64,000 nucleotides of DNA from Autumnicola psychrophila (GTDB taxonomy: Bacteria; Bacteroidota; Bacteroidia; Flavobacteriales; Flavobacteriaceae): NCBI RefSeq assembly GCF_031846645.1, contig NZ_JAVRHN010000001.1, forward strand, positions 310,001 to 374,000, read 5' to 3'. The stretch's first letter is position 1; each line of letters starts with the position of its first letter. The position numbers were made by a program, and so were the translations under genes. Positions 19,785 to 28,782 of this stretch are shown here, one piece after another. The notes beneath the pieces are model-generated. The model had not been told where the DNA came from and did not search any database. It saw only the letters and a program-made list of their open reading frames with translations.

Positions 19785-20816
19785 TTATTTTTTCCAATGA
19801 ACCATGGGTAATCCCGGGACAGGGGATTTAAAATAAGGGATATTTTTTCCTTTAAGTGAACCAATATATACAGTTCTTAAATCCGCACCACCAAACGTGA
19901 TGCTCGCCATCCAAGGAGCAATTCCCTGACCTGTGGCAAAAAGTACATCTTCTGTAACATTGTTGTTATAAAAGGCCTTTTCCAATGCTTCCACTTTTTC
20001 CGGATCTCCTTCATCCAAAAGGATTTTCATATCACCTTCGGGGCTGAGAACAAATAATTTATCGGAATAGACCGTAGTCCCCCAGAGATTACCAAAGGTA
20101 TCAAAAGCTATTCCATCCGGCCAGGACCCCCGACCCAACTTCGTGGGACCAAAAATTTCCCTATCAACTAAGTTTCCACTCTCAGTAAGTCTCATTCTGG
20201 TTATACATCCTCCAGTCGTTTCCACTATATAAAGATATTCTTCATTCCTATCAAATCGGATCTCATTCGTAAAACCGAACCCATCTGCAATAATCCTAAA
20301 AGCTCCGTCCTCATACCTAGCCACATATCCATCTCTAAGATCATGCTTTAAAGCATGCATCCAATTTTTGGTTTTGGTAGAAATTGTTATCCATATTCGA
20401 TTTTTTGAATCCCTCAACACAAAATTAACTTTTCCTATCTCCTCTCCTTCAATTGTATCCGCCAGTACGATAGTATCACCTTTTCGTGTCATTCGTTCTA
20501 ACCGATCGGTACCAAAATTGGAAATAAGAATATCTCCATTATCCGCAAAAGCTAATCCATTGGGCAAAGTTCCATCCAAATATTTCGTCGTCTCTTCTTT
20601 TGCCCCTTTAAAAAAATCTGATCCGGTTTCCGTAATTAATTTTTGTGATCCATCTGGTGAAATTTTCATCACCCCACCTCTTGCATCAGCAGACCATAAA
20701 TTTCCATTAGGTTCTGCCAAGATACATTCAGGTCTCTGTAAATCTTTACCTATTGTTTTAATATCCCTATGATGCAATTCAAAATCATCTAGCGGATTAT
20801 TATTGTAATTGGTCAT
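19785..20816 (-). CDS. Cytoplasmic SMP-30/gluconolactonase-family protein
   Basis: 343 residues without a signal peptide. Propeller and metal-site motifs of the SMP-30/gluconolactonase family are visible: RPECILAEPNGNLWSAD with the ligand Glu, TLPNGLAFADNG, FTNEIRFDRNEEYLY with an Asn ligand, and SWPDGIAFDTFGNLW with the Asp. These match the usual Glu/Asn/Asp set of a lactonase. It would hydrolyse a sugar lactone to the acid in the cytoplasm, feeding the zinc dehydrogenase 26 bp downstream. The exported relative at 14.3-15.2 kb is only distantly similar. Good family evidence; the lactone itself is unknown. Confidence 0.88.
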   Translation of the reverse strand: MTNYNNNPLDDFELHHRDIKTIGKDLQRPECILAEPNGNLWSADARGGVMKISPDGSQKLITETGSDFFKGAKEETTKYLDGTLPNGLAFADNGDILISNFGTDRLERMTRKGDTIVLADTIEGEEIGKVNFVLRDSKNRIWITISTKTKNWMHALKHDLRDGYVARYEDGAFRIIADGFGFTNEIRFDRNEEYLYIVETTGGCITRMRLTESGNLVDREIFGPTKLGRGSWPDGIAFDTFGNLWGTTVYSDKLFVLSPEGDMKILLDEGDPEKVEALEKAFYNNNVTEDVLFATGQGIAPWMASITFGGADLRTVYIGSLKGKNIPYFKSPVPGLPMVHWKK

Positions 20817-21043
20817 ATATATAAGGAATGTATTTTTAGATTATTTATTTCTAGTGTATTTATCTTTTTAGGTAAGCCAATAAAATCCTTTTGCCGGTTC
20901 TTTTGATTTTTCCAAATAAAAAAAAGATTTCAAACACGATTAGGCGATACCTGGCTGTAAATCTAAAAACCATTAATATCAACCGTGACTCTAATTATTT
21001 TATGGCATACCACTCTTAGGTTATATCCCTTTTAGTTCTAATC

Positions 21044-22519
21044 TTAGAATTTTCTTGACCATTCTTTCGGCCATCTTTCAATTACCACTTTGGTCTGCGT
21101 AAAGAATTCTATAGCATGATGCCCCTGTCCATGGAGGTCACCAAAGAAACTGTCATTCCAACCACTAAAGGGAAACTGTGCCATGGGAGCCGCAACACCT
21201 ATATTAATACCGACATTACCTACGTTCGCCTGATTTCTGAATTTTCTCGCGTTTGCGCCACTTGAAGTAAAGAGACAAGCCATATTTCCATAGTTGCTCC
21301 TATTAACAAATTCCAAAGCATCATCCACCGTGGCGAGATCTATGAGGCTCATAACGGGACCAAAAATTTCTGTATGTACTGTTTTACCATTAAATGGTGG
21401 ATTTTGTATTATAGTAGGACCTACAAAATTTCCAGATTCAAAACCACTAACTTTTAGATTTCTACCATCCAATAATAAATTAGCTCCCTCATCTACACCT
21501 TTAGCAATATGATTTTCAATTCTCGCACGGCTTTCTCCATTTATTACCGGTCCCATTTCCACATTTTCATCCAAACCATATCCAGTAGATCTAGCCTTGG
21601 CAGCTTCATAAATGGCATCTTTTATTTTTCCGTCATCTCCAACAGTAATAACATTAGAAGCAGCCAAACATCGTTGTCCGGCACAACCATATACACTGTC
21701 GGTAATAATCTTTACAGACATTTCTAAATCAGCATCAGGTAGTATTACCACCGGGTTTTTAGCACCTCCCTGAGCCTGTACACGCTTACCATGCGCAGCT
21801 CCTTTGGAATAAATATATTTTGCTACATTGGTAGATCCTACAAAACTTATAGCTTTTACTTTCTTGTGCTCCAAAAGTCCATCCACAGTTTCTTTGCCGC
21901 CATGCACCAAATTCACCACGCCCTTTGGCAAGCCCTCAAGTTGATCAATTAATTTAAAAACCTTCATCATTGTTAAAGGCACTTTTTCAGATGGCTTTAA
22001 AATAAAAGTATTACCACATGCAATAGCATAGGGTAAAAACCAGAACGGAATCATGCCGGGAAAATTAAAGGGGGATATACATGCGCACACTCCCAAAGGT
22101 TGACGAATCATAAATTCGTCTATACCTCCAGCAATATTTTCAGAAAATTCACTTTGAATTAACATAGGTGTACCGCATGCAACCTCGACATTTTCAATAG
22201 CCCGCTGCAATTCACCTCTGGATTCTCCTATTGTTTTCCCACATTCCTCAGTTATAGTTTTAGCTATATCTTCTGCATTTTCCTCCAACAATCTCTTAAG
22301 CTGATAAAGAGGCTGCACTCTTTTCATTACTGGCACTTCTTTCCATTCCAAATAAGCTTTTGAAGCCACATCAACTGCTACTTGTACATCTTCGTTGGTT
22401 TTAACACCAAAAGGAACCTTTCCCAAGATATCCAATGAAGCTGGATTTACAATATCAATTGTGTTCTTTTCCTTACTCTCAATCCAAGAACCACCAATGT
22501 AATTTTTCAAAATTTCCAT
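21044..22519 (-). CDS. mmsA: CoA-acylating (methyl)malonate-semialdehyde dehydrogenase
   Basis: 491 residues, the MmsA/IolA branch of aldehyde dehydrogenases. The nucleophile is Cys284 (GQRCLAAS). The usual general-base Glu is absent and the motif reads QGGAKN at 250-255, a hallmark of the CoA-acylating group. The tail FSGWNDSFFGDLHG, then FFTQTKVV, is also diagnostic. It converts malonate or methylmalonate semialdehyde to acetyl- or propionyl-CoA with loss of CO2. In this operon it should consume a three-carbon semialdehyde released upstream, as IolA does at the end of inositol breakdown. No other inositol gene is present. Valine catabolism is the alternative, but the neighbours do not support it. 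Confidence 0.9.
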   Translation of the reverse strand: MEILKNYIGGSWIESKEKNTIDIVNPASLDILGKVPFGVKTNEDVQVAVDVASKAYLEWKEVPVMKRVQPLYQLKRLLEENAEDIAKTITEECGKTIGESRGELQRAIENVEVACGTPMLIQSEFSENIAGGIDEFMIRQPLGVCACISPFNFPGMIPFWFLPYAIACGNTFILKPSEKVPLTMMKVFKLIDQLEGLPKGVVNLVHGGKETVDGLLEHKKVKAISFVGSTNVAKYIYSKGAAHGKRVQAQGGAKNPVVILPDADLEMSVKIITDSVYGCAGQRCLAASNVITVGDDGKIKDAIYEAAKARSTGYGLDENVEMGPVINGESRARIENHIAKGVDEGANLLLDGRNLKVSGFESGNFVGPTIIQNPPFNGKTVHTEIFGPVMSLIDLATVDDALEFVNRSNYGNMACLFTSSGANARKFRNQANVGNVGINIGVAAPMAQFPFSGWNDSFFGDLHGQGHHAIEFFTQTKVVIERWPKEWSRKF

Positions 22520-22537
22520 AAAATATATTTAAAATGA

Positions 22538-22558
22538 TCACACATACTCCATGTGTGA
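22538..22558. promoter_or_regulatory. Perfect 8-bp palindrome upstream of mmsA
   Basis: TCACACAT, five bases, ATGTGTGA. It ends 19 bp before the mmsA start, at the place expected for an operator or a 5'-leader hairpin. The 200-bp gap around it is the widest in this part of the locus, so a second promoter may lie here. No regulator gene sits beside it. Confidence 0.45.
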
Positions 22559-22718
22559 ATTTATTACTATTTTTAATCTCGTTTTAACCAACGAAAAGCC
22601 TTGAACCCATAAGCGAACAATCTAAAATAAGTTTAACACTTCTCATGTAATTTTATTCGAAAAACAATGCATTTATCTAAAAGAGGAAATCAAATTAGAA
22701 GTTAACACATAACAAATA

Positions 22719-23654
22719 TCAAACAAATTTATATCCGAGATTAACCAAATAATCCCTTGATATTTTTGCTGCTTTAAACGGGCTGTAAGGAGCATCAAGC
22801 TTTCCATCGTAGTCCAATTCAAACATAACAGCACCAGCCATACTTGTCTTTTCCTTTTCTAACTGATTTAATATTTCCCTTATATTTACTTGACCTTCAC
22901 CCAACGGTGCATATCCTAAATAACCATTATCACCACCTTCATAATCCTTAAGATGCACATGCTCAATCAATGACATAAAATCATTACATATCTTAACGGG
23001 GTCTGCACCACCTTTTTCCAACTGTCCAACATCTGGACCGAATTTCATATATTCAGTATTTACATTTTCCATAATAAAATAAACTTCTTCTTCTGTTTCT
23101 ATCGGAGTTCCAGTATGTGGATGGAGCGCACAAACCAGACCAAGGTCAGTTACTGCTTTTGCATAATCATTCATAGATTCTACAATATTCTTTTTGTGAT
23201 CTTTGTAATTATAGTCCTTTCTATTTATGCTAGACGGACAATATTCAACAACTTTACCACCAGCTTTTTTAAGAAGTTTTGACCACTTAACCAACTTTTC
23301 AAGTTCTTCCTTTCGTTTTGAAGGATCTAGAACATCTGTCATGCAAAAAGCAGATGTTATTGGCATGCCCGTTTTATCAATAAGGGATTCAATTCCTCCT
23401 CGATTTTCATCATATTCCTGAATAACATTACCAAAAGTTTCAAAAGAATGATATCCCAACTTTGATAAGTCGGTCAATGCAGGCTCTAAATTGTCTGGAC
23501 CATATCCCCACAAAATAAATGTAGCCCCTATTTCGAATTTGTCTTCAATTAACCAAGAAAGCGGCAAATGGGGAAGTGCAATGGCACACAATCCAGTCGC
23601 CCCCATTTTCTTAACAAAATCCCTTCGTGATGAAATATTTTCTTCATTTTTCAT
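22719..23654 (-). CDS. Tat-exported TIM-barrel sugar isomerase/epimerase-like protein
   Basis: 311 residues. A twin-arginine signal (SRRDFVKKMG at 9-18, then a hydrophobic stretch) precedes a xylose-isomerase-like TIM barrel. Metal-site acids and histidines are seen in LHPHTGTPIETEEE, HVHLKDYEGG and MFELDY. Relatives act on keto sugars or inositols. Export by Tat suggests it folds with its metal before reaching the periplasm. It is 17 bp from the DMT transporter gene, so the pair is co-transcribed. The reaction cannot be named. Confidence 0.85.
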   Translation of the reverse strand: MKNEENISSRRDFVKKMGATGLCAIALPHLPLSWLIEDKFEIGATFILWGYGPDNLEPALTDLSKLGYHSFETFGNVIQEYDENRGGIESLIDKTGMPITSAFCMTDVLDPSKRKEELEKLVKWSKLLKKAGGKVVEYCPSSINRKDYNYKDHKKNIVESMNDYAKAVTDLGLVCALHPHTGTPIETEEEVYFIMENVNTEYMKFGPDVGQLEKGGADPVKICNDFMSLIEHVHLKDYEGGDNGYLGYAPLGEGQVNIREILNQLEKEKTSMAGAVMFELDYDGKLDAPYSPFKAAKISRDYLVNLGYKFV

Positions 23655-23670
23655 TTTAATAATATTTTAT

Positions 23671-24120
23671 TTATTTAGAAAACGTGACCAAGCTAACACC
23701 GCCGATCATCAACAAGGCTCCTAATATTTTTGTAATGGAAATTGGTTCAACAGGTGCACCTAAAAGACCGAAATGGGACATAACCAAACCTGCAATTACC
23801 TGACCGCAAATCATCAGTACAAATGCAGGCGCAGCTCCAATTTGTGGAATAATCCATGCTATTCCGAACACTAATGCCGCCCCAATCGCTCCCGCCGCGA
23901 AAAGCCAAATAGGAACTTCTGACATTTTAGAAAAGACGCCAATATCCCAATGAGTAAAACCTATAATAATTGCTGTAATTGCCCCAATGCACCAAAAAAC
24001 AGCATTTCCCATTTCAGGATTTTGAAGGATAGACCCAACTTCAGAATTCATTGCCAGATGTACTGCCAACACAATTCCTATTAATAACATTAGTAAATAA
24101 AGGTACATTTTTATTTTCAT
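23671..24120 (-). CDS. Small DMT-family transporter (YdcZ/DUF606 type)
   Basis: 149 residues with five predicted membrane helices and the DUF606 pattern: an early AMNSEVGS motif, APAFVLMICGQVIAGL in the fourth helix, and LGALLMIGGVSLV at the end. Such half-size DMT proteins work as dimers in the inner membrane. Within this locus it is a candidate for import of a modified sugar, as no MFS sugar porter is present. Substrate unknown. Confidence 0.85.
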   Translation of the reverse strand: MKIKMYLYLLMLLIGIVLAVHLAMNSEVGSILQNPEMGNAVFWCIGAITAIIIGFTHWDIGVFSKMSEVPIWLFAAGAIGAALVFGIAWIIPQIGAAPAFVLMICGQVIAGLVMSHFGLLGAPVEPISITKILGALLMIGGVSLVTFSK

Positions 24121-24234
24121 TTTAAATTAATTAAATAACGACAAAATCGGTAATGTTTCTTTTAAAAAATTTCACTCTTATGTTTATAAAAATAGCTTAT
24201 CAAAATTCTGCTCTTTCTTTTAAGAAATAAATTA

Positions 24235-26187
24235 TTACTGAGCATTCGGATTTGTTTTGTTCCAATATATATAAGTTCCGTTGTTCGTGGAGGTAATGAT
24301 ATCCAATGTTCCATTATCATCTAAATCTACAGCATCAATTTCAGATCCCACTCCAGAACGATTATTAATCAATTGTGGAACAAACTTCGCGCCACCAGGA
24401 GCACTGGCATCTCTAACCGTCTTGTACCAATAAATAACTGGGGGGCCATAGGTATCTGGATCGTAGTAATTGTCCAAATGTGTGAAATAACGCTTTCCCA
24501 CAATATAATCATTAATGCCATCATTGTCAATATCAGCAAAAGTGGCACCATGTAATTGTGAAAATGTTACGTCACCGGAATTATTTGAATTATAATCATC
24601 CATAATCATATGCTGAACAAAACTTATTTCTCCTTTTTTATTTCTTTTTTGCTCATACCAAGCCAACCCAAATCCATGTGAGTTTAAATTCGCAACTACG
24701 TCGTTTAACCCATTACCATTTACATCATAAACAGCCATTAAACTACTCCCTATATTACTACTTCTTTTGCCATATCGACCAAAAGCTACGGGATGATACT
24801 TCCACGTCTTAGTGGTATCCAATACTTCTGGCTGCTCCCACCAGCCCAAGGCATTAAGAATGTCTATCCTTCCGTCTCCATTGATATCTCCAGTACCTAT
24901 ACCGTGTGCCAATGCATGTCCTGCTTTAGACACATTAAATACGACCCAAGGCCTAGTAGAATCTTTTTCATTTGGCTTTGCATAACGCACAAAACCTTTA
25001 GCCCCATATACCAATTCAGGCTTTCCATCACCGTCTATGTCACTAAAGGTAGTTATTTCACTTTGTCCTCCTTCAGGAAGAACGTCATAGCTATTCCAGC
25101 GCTTATGCATTCCTTTAGGATTGATATAAAGTGTTGTAGTAAATGCACTAGCCAAAACATCTGGCCATCCATCATTGTTAAAATCATAGGTGTCCTGAAC
25201 CCGGTTATATGGAAAATCTAGGGAAGGGCTACCAGTAATGGCAGGGAAAATTTCGCTACGATTTGTAAAATCAGGGCCATAATAAATATAAGGTCCTGCT
25301 ACTATATCTCTTATTCCATCTTTATTAAAGTCAGCCGCATCTGTGGCCCAGGAATAATACATATCACTAATACGCTGTTTGACAAATCTTTCAGAAGTTT
25401 TCTCAAGCGGAGTTCTTTTAATTGAAGCATCCTTCACAAATATATTCTTAAACTGCACCTTTCCCGCTCCACCGATATAAAGAGCTATTGGACCATATCC
25501 GTCTTGATTTGTCTCTTCCCCTGTGGTCCCACCAACTTCACGTCCATCGTTTAAAAAGGATCGTATCATATTAACGTCCACATAGCTTTCGACTTGATTC
25601 CATTCACCATTTACAAAATTTGTATTAGGCCTAGTTACCGGCAAATCCTCTGGCGGTTCTGGACGCTTATATCCTGAAAAACGATTATTCTCTTCCTTCT
25701 TCTCTTTCATCGGCGGAGCTACTCTATATGAAATCCCGCCAGCGCGTAGAAGTTTTTTCCGACTCTTTTCATTTCCTTTAGCATCAAAAATGATATCATA
25801 TGACACCAAAGAACCACTCTTATCAACAGATACAAGAAAAGCTTCATATATGTCCCCGACTCGTTCAAATCGAAAAAGAAATCCAGCTTCCACAGGACCA
25901 TCTCTTTTTACAGAAACTTGAAATGCAACATCTTGATAAGAATCATCAAAAAGTAAAATCCCAGGACCCTTTCCCTGAGTTACCTCACCCGTTATAACGC
26001 CATCTTTTGCATTCCAAACTCCTGAAGAATCAAAACTATGCCATTTATCTAGACTAGACCCCGAGAATACATAATCAGGAATAAAAGTTAAAGCCTTAAT
26101 ATCGTTGAACTTTCCCAGTTCTTGAGAAGTAATAGCTTCCGACACAAAAAGAAATAGTAGTAAATTTAAATACCTTCTAATTTTCAT
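24235..26187 (-). CDS. Secreted DUF1080-like plus FG-GAP/VCBS propeller protein
   Basis: 650 residues with an N-terminal signal peptide. Residues about 45-255 form a LamG-like domain of the DUF1080 (3-keto-disaccharide hydrolase) sort: WHSFDSSGVWNAKDGVITG, and a concanavalin-type strand run. Residues 270-645 hold at least seven FG-GAP repeats with Ca-binding loops such as DFNKDGIRD, DFNNDGWPD, DIDGDGKPE, DINGDGRID, DVNGNGLND, DIDNDGIND and DLDDNGTLD. It probably binds or cleaves a glycoside in the periplasm or at the surface. It is 11 bp downstream of the PQQ dehydrogenase gene, so the two are surely co-transcribed. DUF1080 hydrolase activity is inferred only from fold similarity. Confidence 0.84.
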   Translation of the reverse strand: MKIRRYLNLLLFLFVSEAITSQELGKFNDIKALTFIPDYVFSGSSLDKWHSFDSSGVWNAKDGVITGEVTQGKGPGILLFDDSYQDVAFQVSVKRDGPVEAGFLFRFERVGDIYEAFLVSVDKSGSLVSYDIIFDAKGNEKSRKKLLRAGGISYRVAPPMKEKKEENNRFSGYKRPEPPEDLPVTRPNTNFVNGEWNQVESYVDVNMIRSFLNDGREVGGTTGEETNQDGYGPIALYIGGAGKVQFKNIFVKDASIKRTPLEKTSERFVKQRISDMYYSWATDAADFNKDGIRDIVAGPYIYYGPDFTNRSEIFPAITGSPSLDFPYNRVQDTYDFNNDGWPDVLASAFTTTLYINPKGMHKRWNSYDVLPEGGQSEITTFSDIDGDGKPELVYGAKGFVRYAKPNEKDSTRPWVVFNVSKAGHALAHGIGTGDINGDGRIDILNALGWWEQPEVLDTTKTWKYHPVAFGRYGKRSSNIGSSLMAVYDVNGNGLNDVVANLNSHGFGLAWYEQKRNKKGEISFVQHMIMDDYNSNNSGDVTFSQLHGATFADIDNDGINDYIVGKRYFTHLDNYYDPDTYGPPVIYWYKTVRDASAPGGAKFVPQLINNRSGVGSEIDAVDLDDNGTLDIITSTNNGTYIYWNKTNPNAQ

Positions 26188-26198
26188 TTTATATAAAT

Positions 26199-28562
26199 TT
26201 AATTGTTACTTCCGGGTAAGGAAAAAACTACATAGCCGCCCTGAGTATCGTCCTTTTGGGAGGAACTATTTTCATTACCCCTACCAAAACTAAAAGGGGA
26301 GGTTGCTGTTACCACTAAATATTGCTTTCCATTCTCTACATACATCGCAGGAAGGCCTTCCGTGCCTTTAGGAAGATCGGCTCTCCAGAGCTCTTTTCCA
26401 TTATCAGCATCAAAAGCGCGTATTTTTCCATCTTTACTTGTTGAAAACAATAATCCTGTAGAGGTCACTACCATTCCATTCCTTTGAGCCCTCAGCATTC
26501 CAGTATCATTGAAGCCCTTCTTCTTTGCCTCCAAATCTTCCCCTAAGGGACGTTTCCATTTAAGATCTCCTGTGTTCAGATCATAAGCCATGATTTCAGA
26601 CCACGGCGGATCAATAATGTAAGGAACTCCTAAACCCCAACCATTTAAATAAAGTCGCTTATCCGGTACATCTACCCCTAGGGGATAAGGTGCACCATGG
26701 CGTCCGCCAGAATTTTCCAATTTCCGAGTTTCGAGTCCACCTGGAGCACCTCCAGCAGCAACCACCGGACCCAATGGTTTTTCGACTTGTTGATCTACCA
26801 CCTCTCGCATAATATTAGGTTTTCCTTTTAATTCGGACAAATAATTATATAAGGACTTCATTTCCAAACTATCTAATTGAGAGAATGATGGCATATCTCC
26901 GCGGCCAGAAATTAGAATTTGTTCAAAATCTTTAAAATTCAATCTCTCTTTGATGTTTACTAGAGAGGGACCTACTATACCTGAATGATCTTTCCCGTGA
27001 CAGGCTGCACAATTTTGTAGATAGATCTCTTCAGAACTAGCACTCTGAGTTTGTGCTATTTTATTCCTTTTTTGAATAGTATCTAAGGGAACTAATCTTT
27101 CATATAAAGAAGGCCAATTAATCGAAATAACATACAAAATCCCTTTGTCTGGGTTAGCTGCTGTATTTCCCCAATTAACCCCGCCCACTGCACCGGGCAT
27201 AGCTAAAGTCTCTTTTATATCTGAAGGTGGCATAAATAAGCCGTGTTGTAAACTATCCCATTTATTTTCCCATTCCAGTTTTTCTTCTTTACTTAGAAAT
27301 ACAGGGTTTAAATCACTTTTTTCCATTTCCTGCCGGGAGGCTGGTGGTATAACTGTAGGGAAAGGCTGCGTAGGCCAAGTCTGTTCTCCTGAGACCTCGC
27401 TTTGTGGGACCGGACGTTCTTCTATAGGCCACAAAGGCTCTCCTGTTGAACGATCAAAGACATAAACAAATCCATTTTTACTAACTACGGCAACGGCATC
27501 TATTTTTTTTCCCTCATGGTCTACTGTTATAAGTTGAGGAGCAGCTGTCAAATCGTAATCCCACAAATCATGGTGAACTGTTTGAAAATGCCAAATTCTT
27601 TTACCCGTTCTAATATCTAATGCCAAAATAGAATTTCCAAAGAGGTTACTTCCTACTCTATCTGCTCCATAATAGTCATAAGTGGGAGAACCCAGTGGAT
27701 AATATGCAATACCTCGTTTTTCATCTACTGAAATTTCACCCCAAGTATTAACCCCTCCGGCATATTTATGAGCATCTTTGGGCCAAGTATCGTACCCATA
27801 CTCTCCAGGTTGCGGAATAGTATGAAAAGTCCATACTAGTTCTCCTGTAACTACATTAAATGCTCGTAAATAGCCGGGCGATGACATATAGGATTCTCCA
27901 GTTCCAGATCCTAGCAGGATCAAGTCTTCAAAAATCTTACCAGGAGTACCTGATTGTGCCCTCGATAAGGTATTAGGATCTCTTCCTAAGCCTTGCCTAA
28001 GATCTACTAATCCATTTTTTCCAAAAGAGAGGATTGATTTTCCTGTTCTGGCATCTATTTCCTGTAAATAATTATTGATTTGGAATATTAATCTTTTGTC
28101 TTCCCCATCTTTGCTTTCCCAATAATTTATTCCACGACGTGCCATTCCGGACAAACCTGAATGTATCCAAATCTCTTCTCCGGTAGTAGCATTTAAAGCT
28201 ACCAGGGAATTATCTTTGGCCAAAACATACATGTAGTTATCAACAATGATAGGATTAAATTGATAGATTTTATTGTCCCCTGTAGGATAAAACCAAGCAA
28301 CTTCCAAATCCTTAACATTGGACCTGGTTATTTGATTAAAATCAACATATTTAGACTGATCAGGTCCTCCTCCATAATCCTTCCAACTTTGATGTTGATC
28401 ATCTTCATCTTTTTGGTTATAATCTCCATTTTTTTCTTGATTAGATTTAACGCAACTCCAAAATAATAGTAACGCCAATATCCAAATCGCTTTTGGCAAA
28501 AAGTAAAAAAAAGAGCTTATTTCTTTTCTTCTTAAGAAGGAGTAAAAAAAATTGTTTTTCAT
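26199..28562 (-). CDS. PQQ-dependent dehydrogenase with inserted cytochrome c domain
   Basis: 787 residues, lipoprotein-like N-terminus (LLLFWSC, Cys37) after an unusually long basic leader. The eight-bladed quinoprotein propeller begins at WKDYGGGPDQSKY, with blade motifs such as LVALNATTGEEIW, LALDIRTGKRIWHFQ and AYDLNTGDLKWKRPLG. A cytochrome c domain is inserted near residues 510-590, with CAACH at about 517-521 and a likely axial Met in GDMPSF. It should oxidise an aldose or alcohol in the periplasm, giving a lactone or acid and reduced haem. PQQ synthesis genes are not in the window. A broken paralogue lies at 46.0-48.2 kb. Confidence 0.9.
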   Translation of the reverse strand: MKNNFFYSFLRRKEISSFFYFLPKAIWILALLLFWSCVKSNQEKNGDYNQKDEDDQHQSWKDYGGGPDQSKYVDFNQITRSNVKDLEVAWFYPTGDNKIYQFNPIIVDNYMYVLAKDNSLVALNATTGEEIWIHSGLSGMARRGINYWESKDGEDKRLIFQINNYLQEIDARTGKSILSFGKNGLVDLRQGLGRDPNTLSRAQSGTPGKIFEDLILLGSGTGESYMSSPGYLRAFNVVTGELVWTFHTIPQPGEYGYDTWPKDAHKYAGGVNTWGEISVDEKRGIAYYPLGSPTYDYYGADRVGSNLFGNSILALDIRTGKRIWHFQTVHHDLWDYDLTAAPQLITVDHEGKKIDAVAVVSKNGFVYVFDRSTGEPLWPIEERPVPQSEVSGEQTWPTQPFPTVIPPASRQEMEKSDLNPVFLSKEEKLEWENKWDSLQHGLFMPPSDIKETLAMPGAVGGVNWGNTAANPDKGILYVISINWPSLYERLVPLDTIQKRNKIAQTQSASSEEIYLQNCAACHGKDHSGIVGPSLVNIKERLNFKDFEQILISGRGDMPSFSQLDSLEMKSLYNYLSELKGKPNIMREVVDQQVEKPLGPVVAAGGAPGGLETRKLENSGGRHGAPYPLGVDVPDKRLYLNGWGLGVPYIIDPPWSEIMAYDLNTGDLKWKRPLGEDLEAKKKGFNDTGMLRAQRNGMVVTSTGLLFSTSKDGKIRAFDADNGKELWRADLPKGTEGLPAMYVENGKQYLVVTATSPFSFGRGNENSSSQKDDTQGGYVVFSLPGSNN

Positions 28563-28650
28563 AAATAAGATATTTCTTTCTGTTATTTGTTATTTGTTCA
28601 ACAAAAAAAAAGAAATTTAAACCCTGTAAGAAATCTAAGTTTTTATAGAT

Positions 28651-28692
28651 AATATTTCCATAATCCTTATTTCAAAAAATTATGGAAATATT
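28651..28692. terminator. 14-bp perfect inverted repeat between susD and the PQQ dehydrogenase gene
   Basis: AATATTTCCATAAT, a 14-base loop, then its exact reverse complement. It lies 90 bp past the susD stop and 88 bp before the PQQ gene start. Without a following T-run in the direction of transcription it is not a classical terminator. It may stabilise the upstream susCD message or set a step-down in expression of the downstream genes. Confidence 0.5.
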
Positions 28693-28782
28693 CCTATTGT
28701 ATTAGAAGGATAGAATAAAGGAACCATCCTTCCTGAAAAAGCATATATTCATCCATCCATCATTTCTGATAACATGTTTTTA

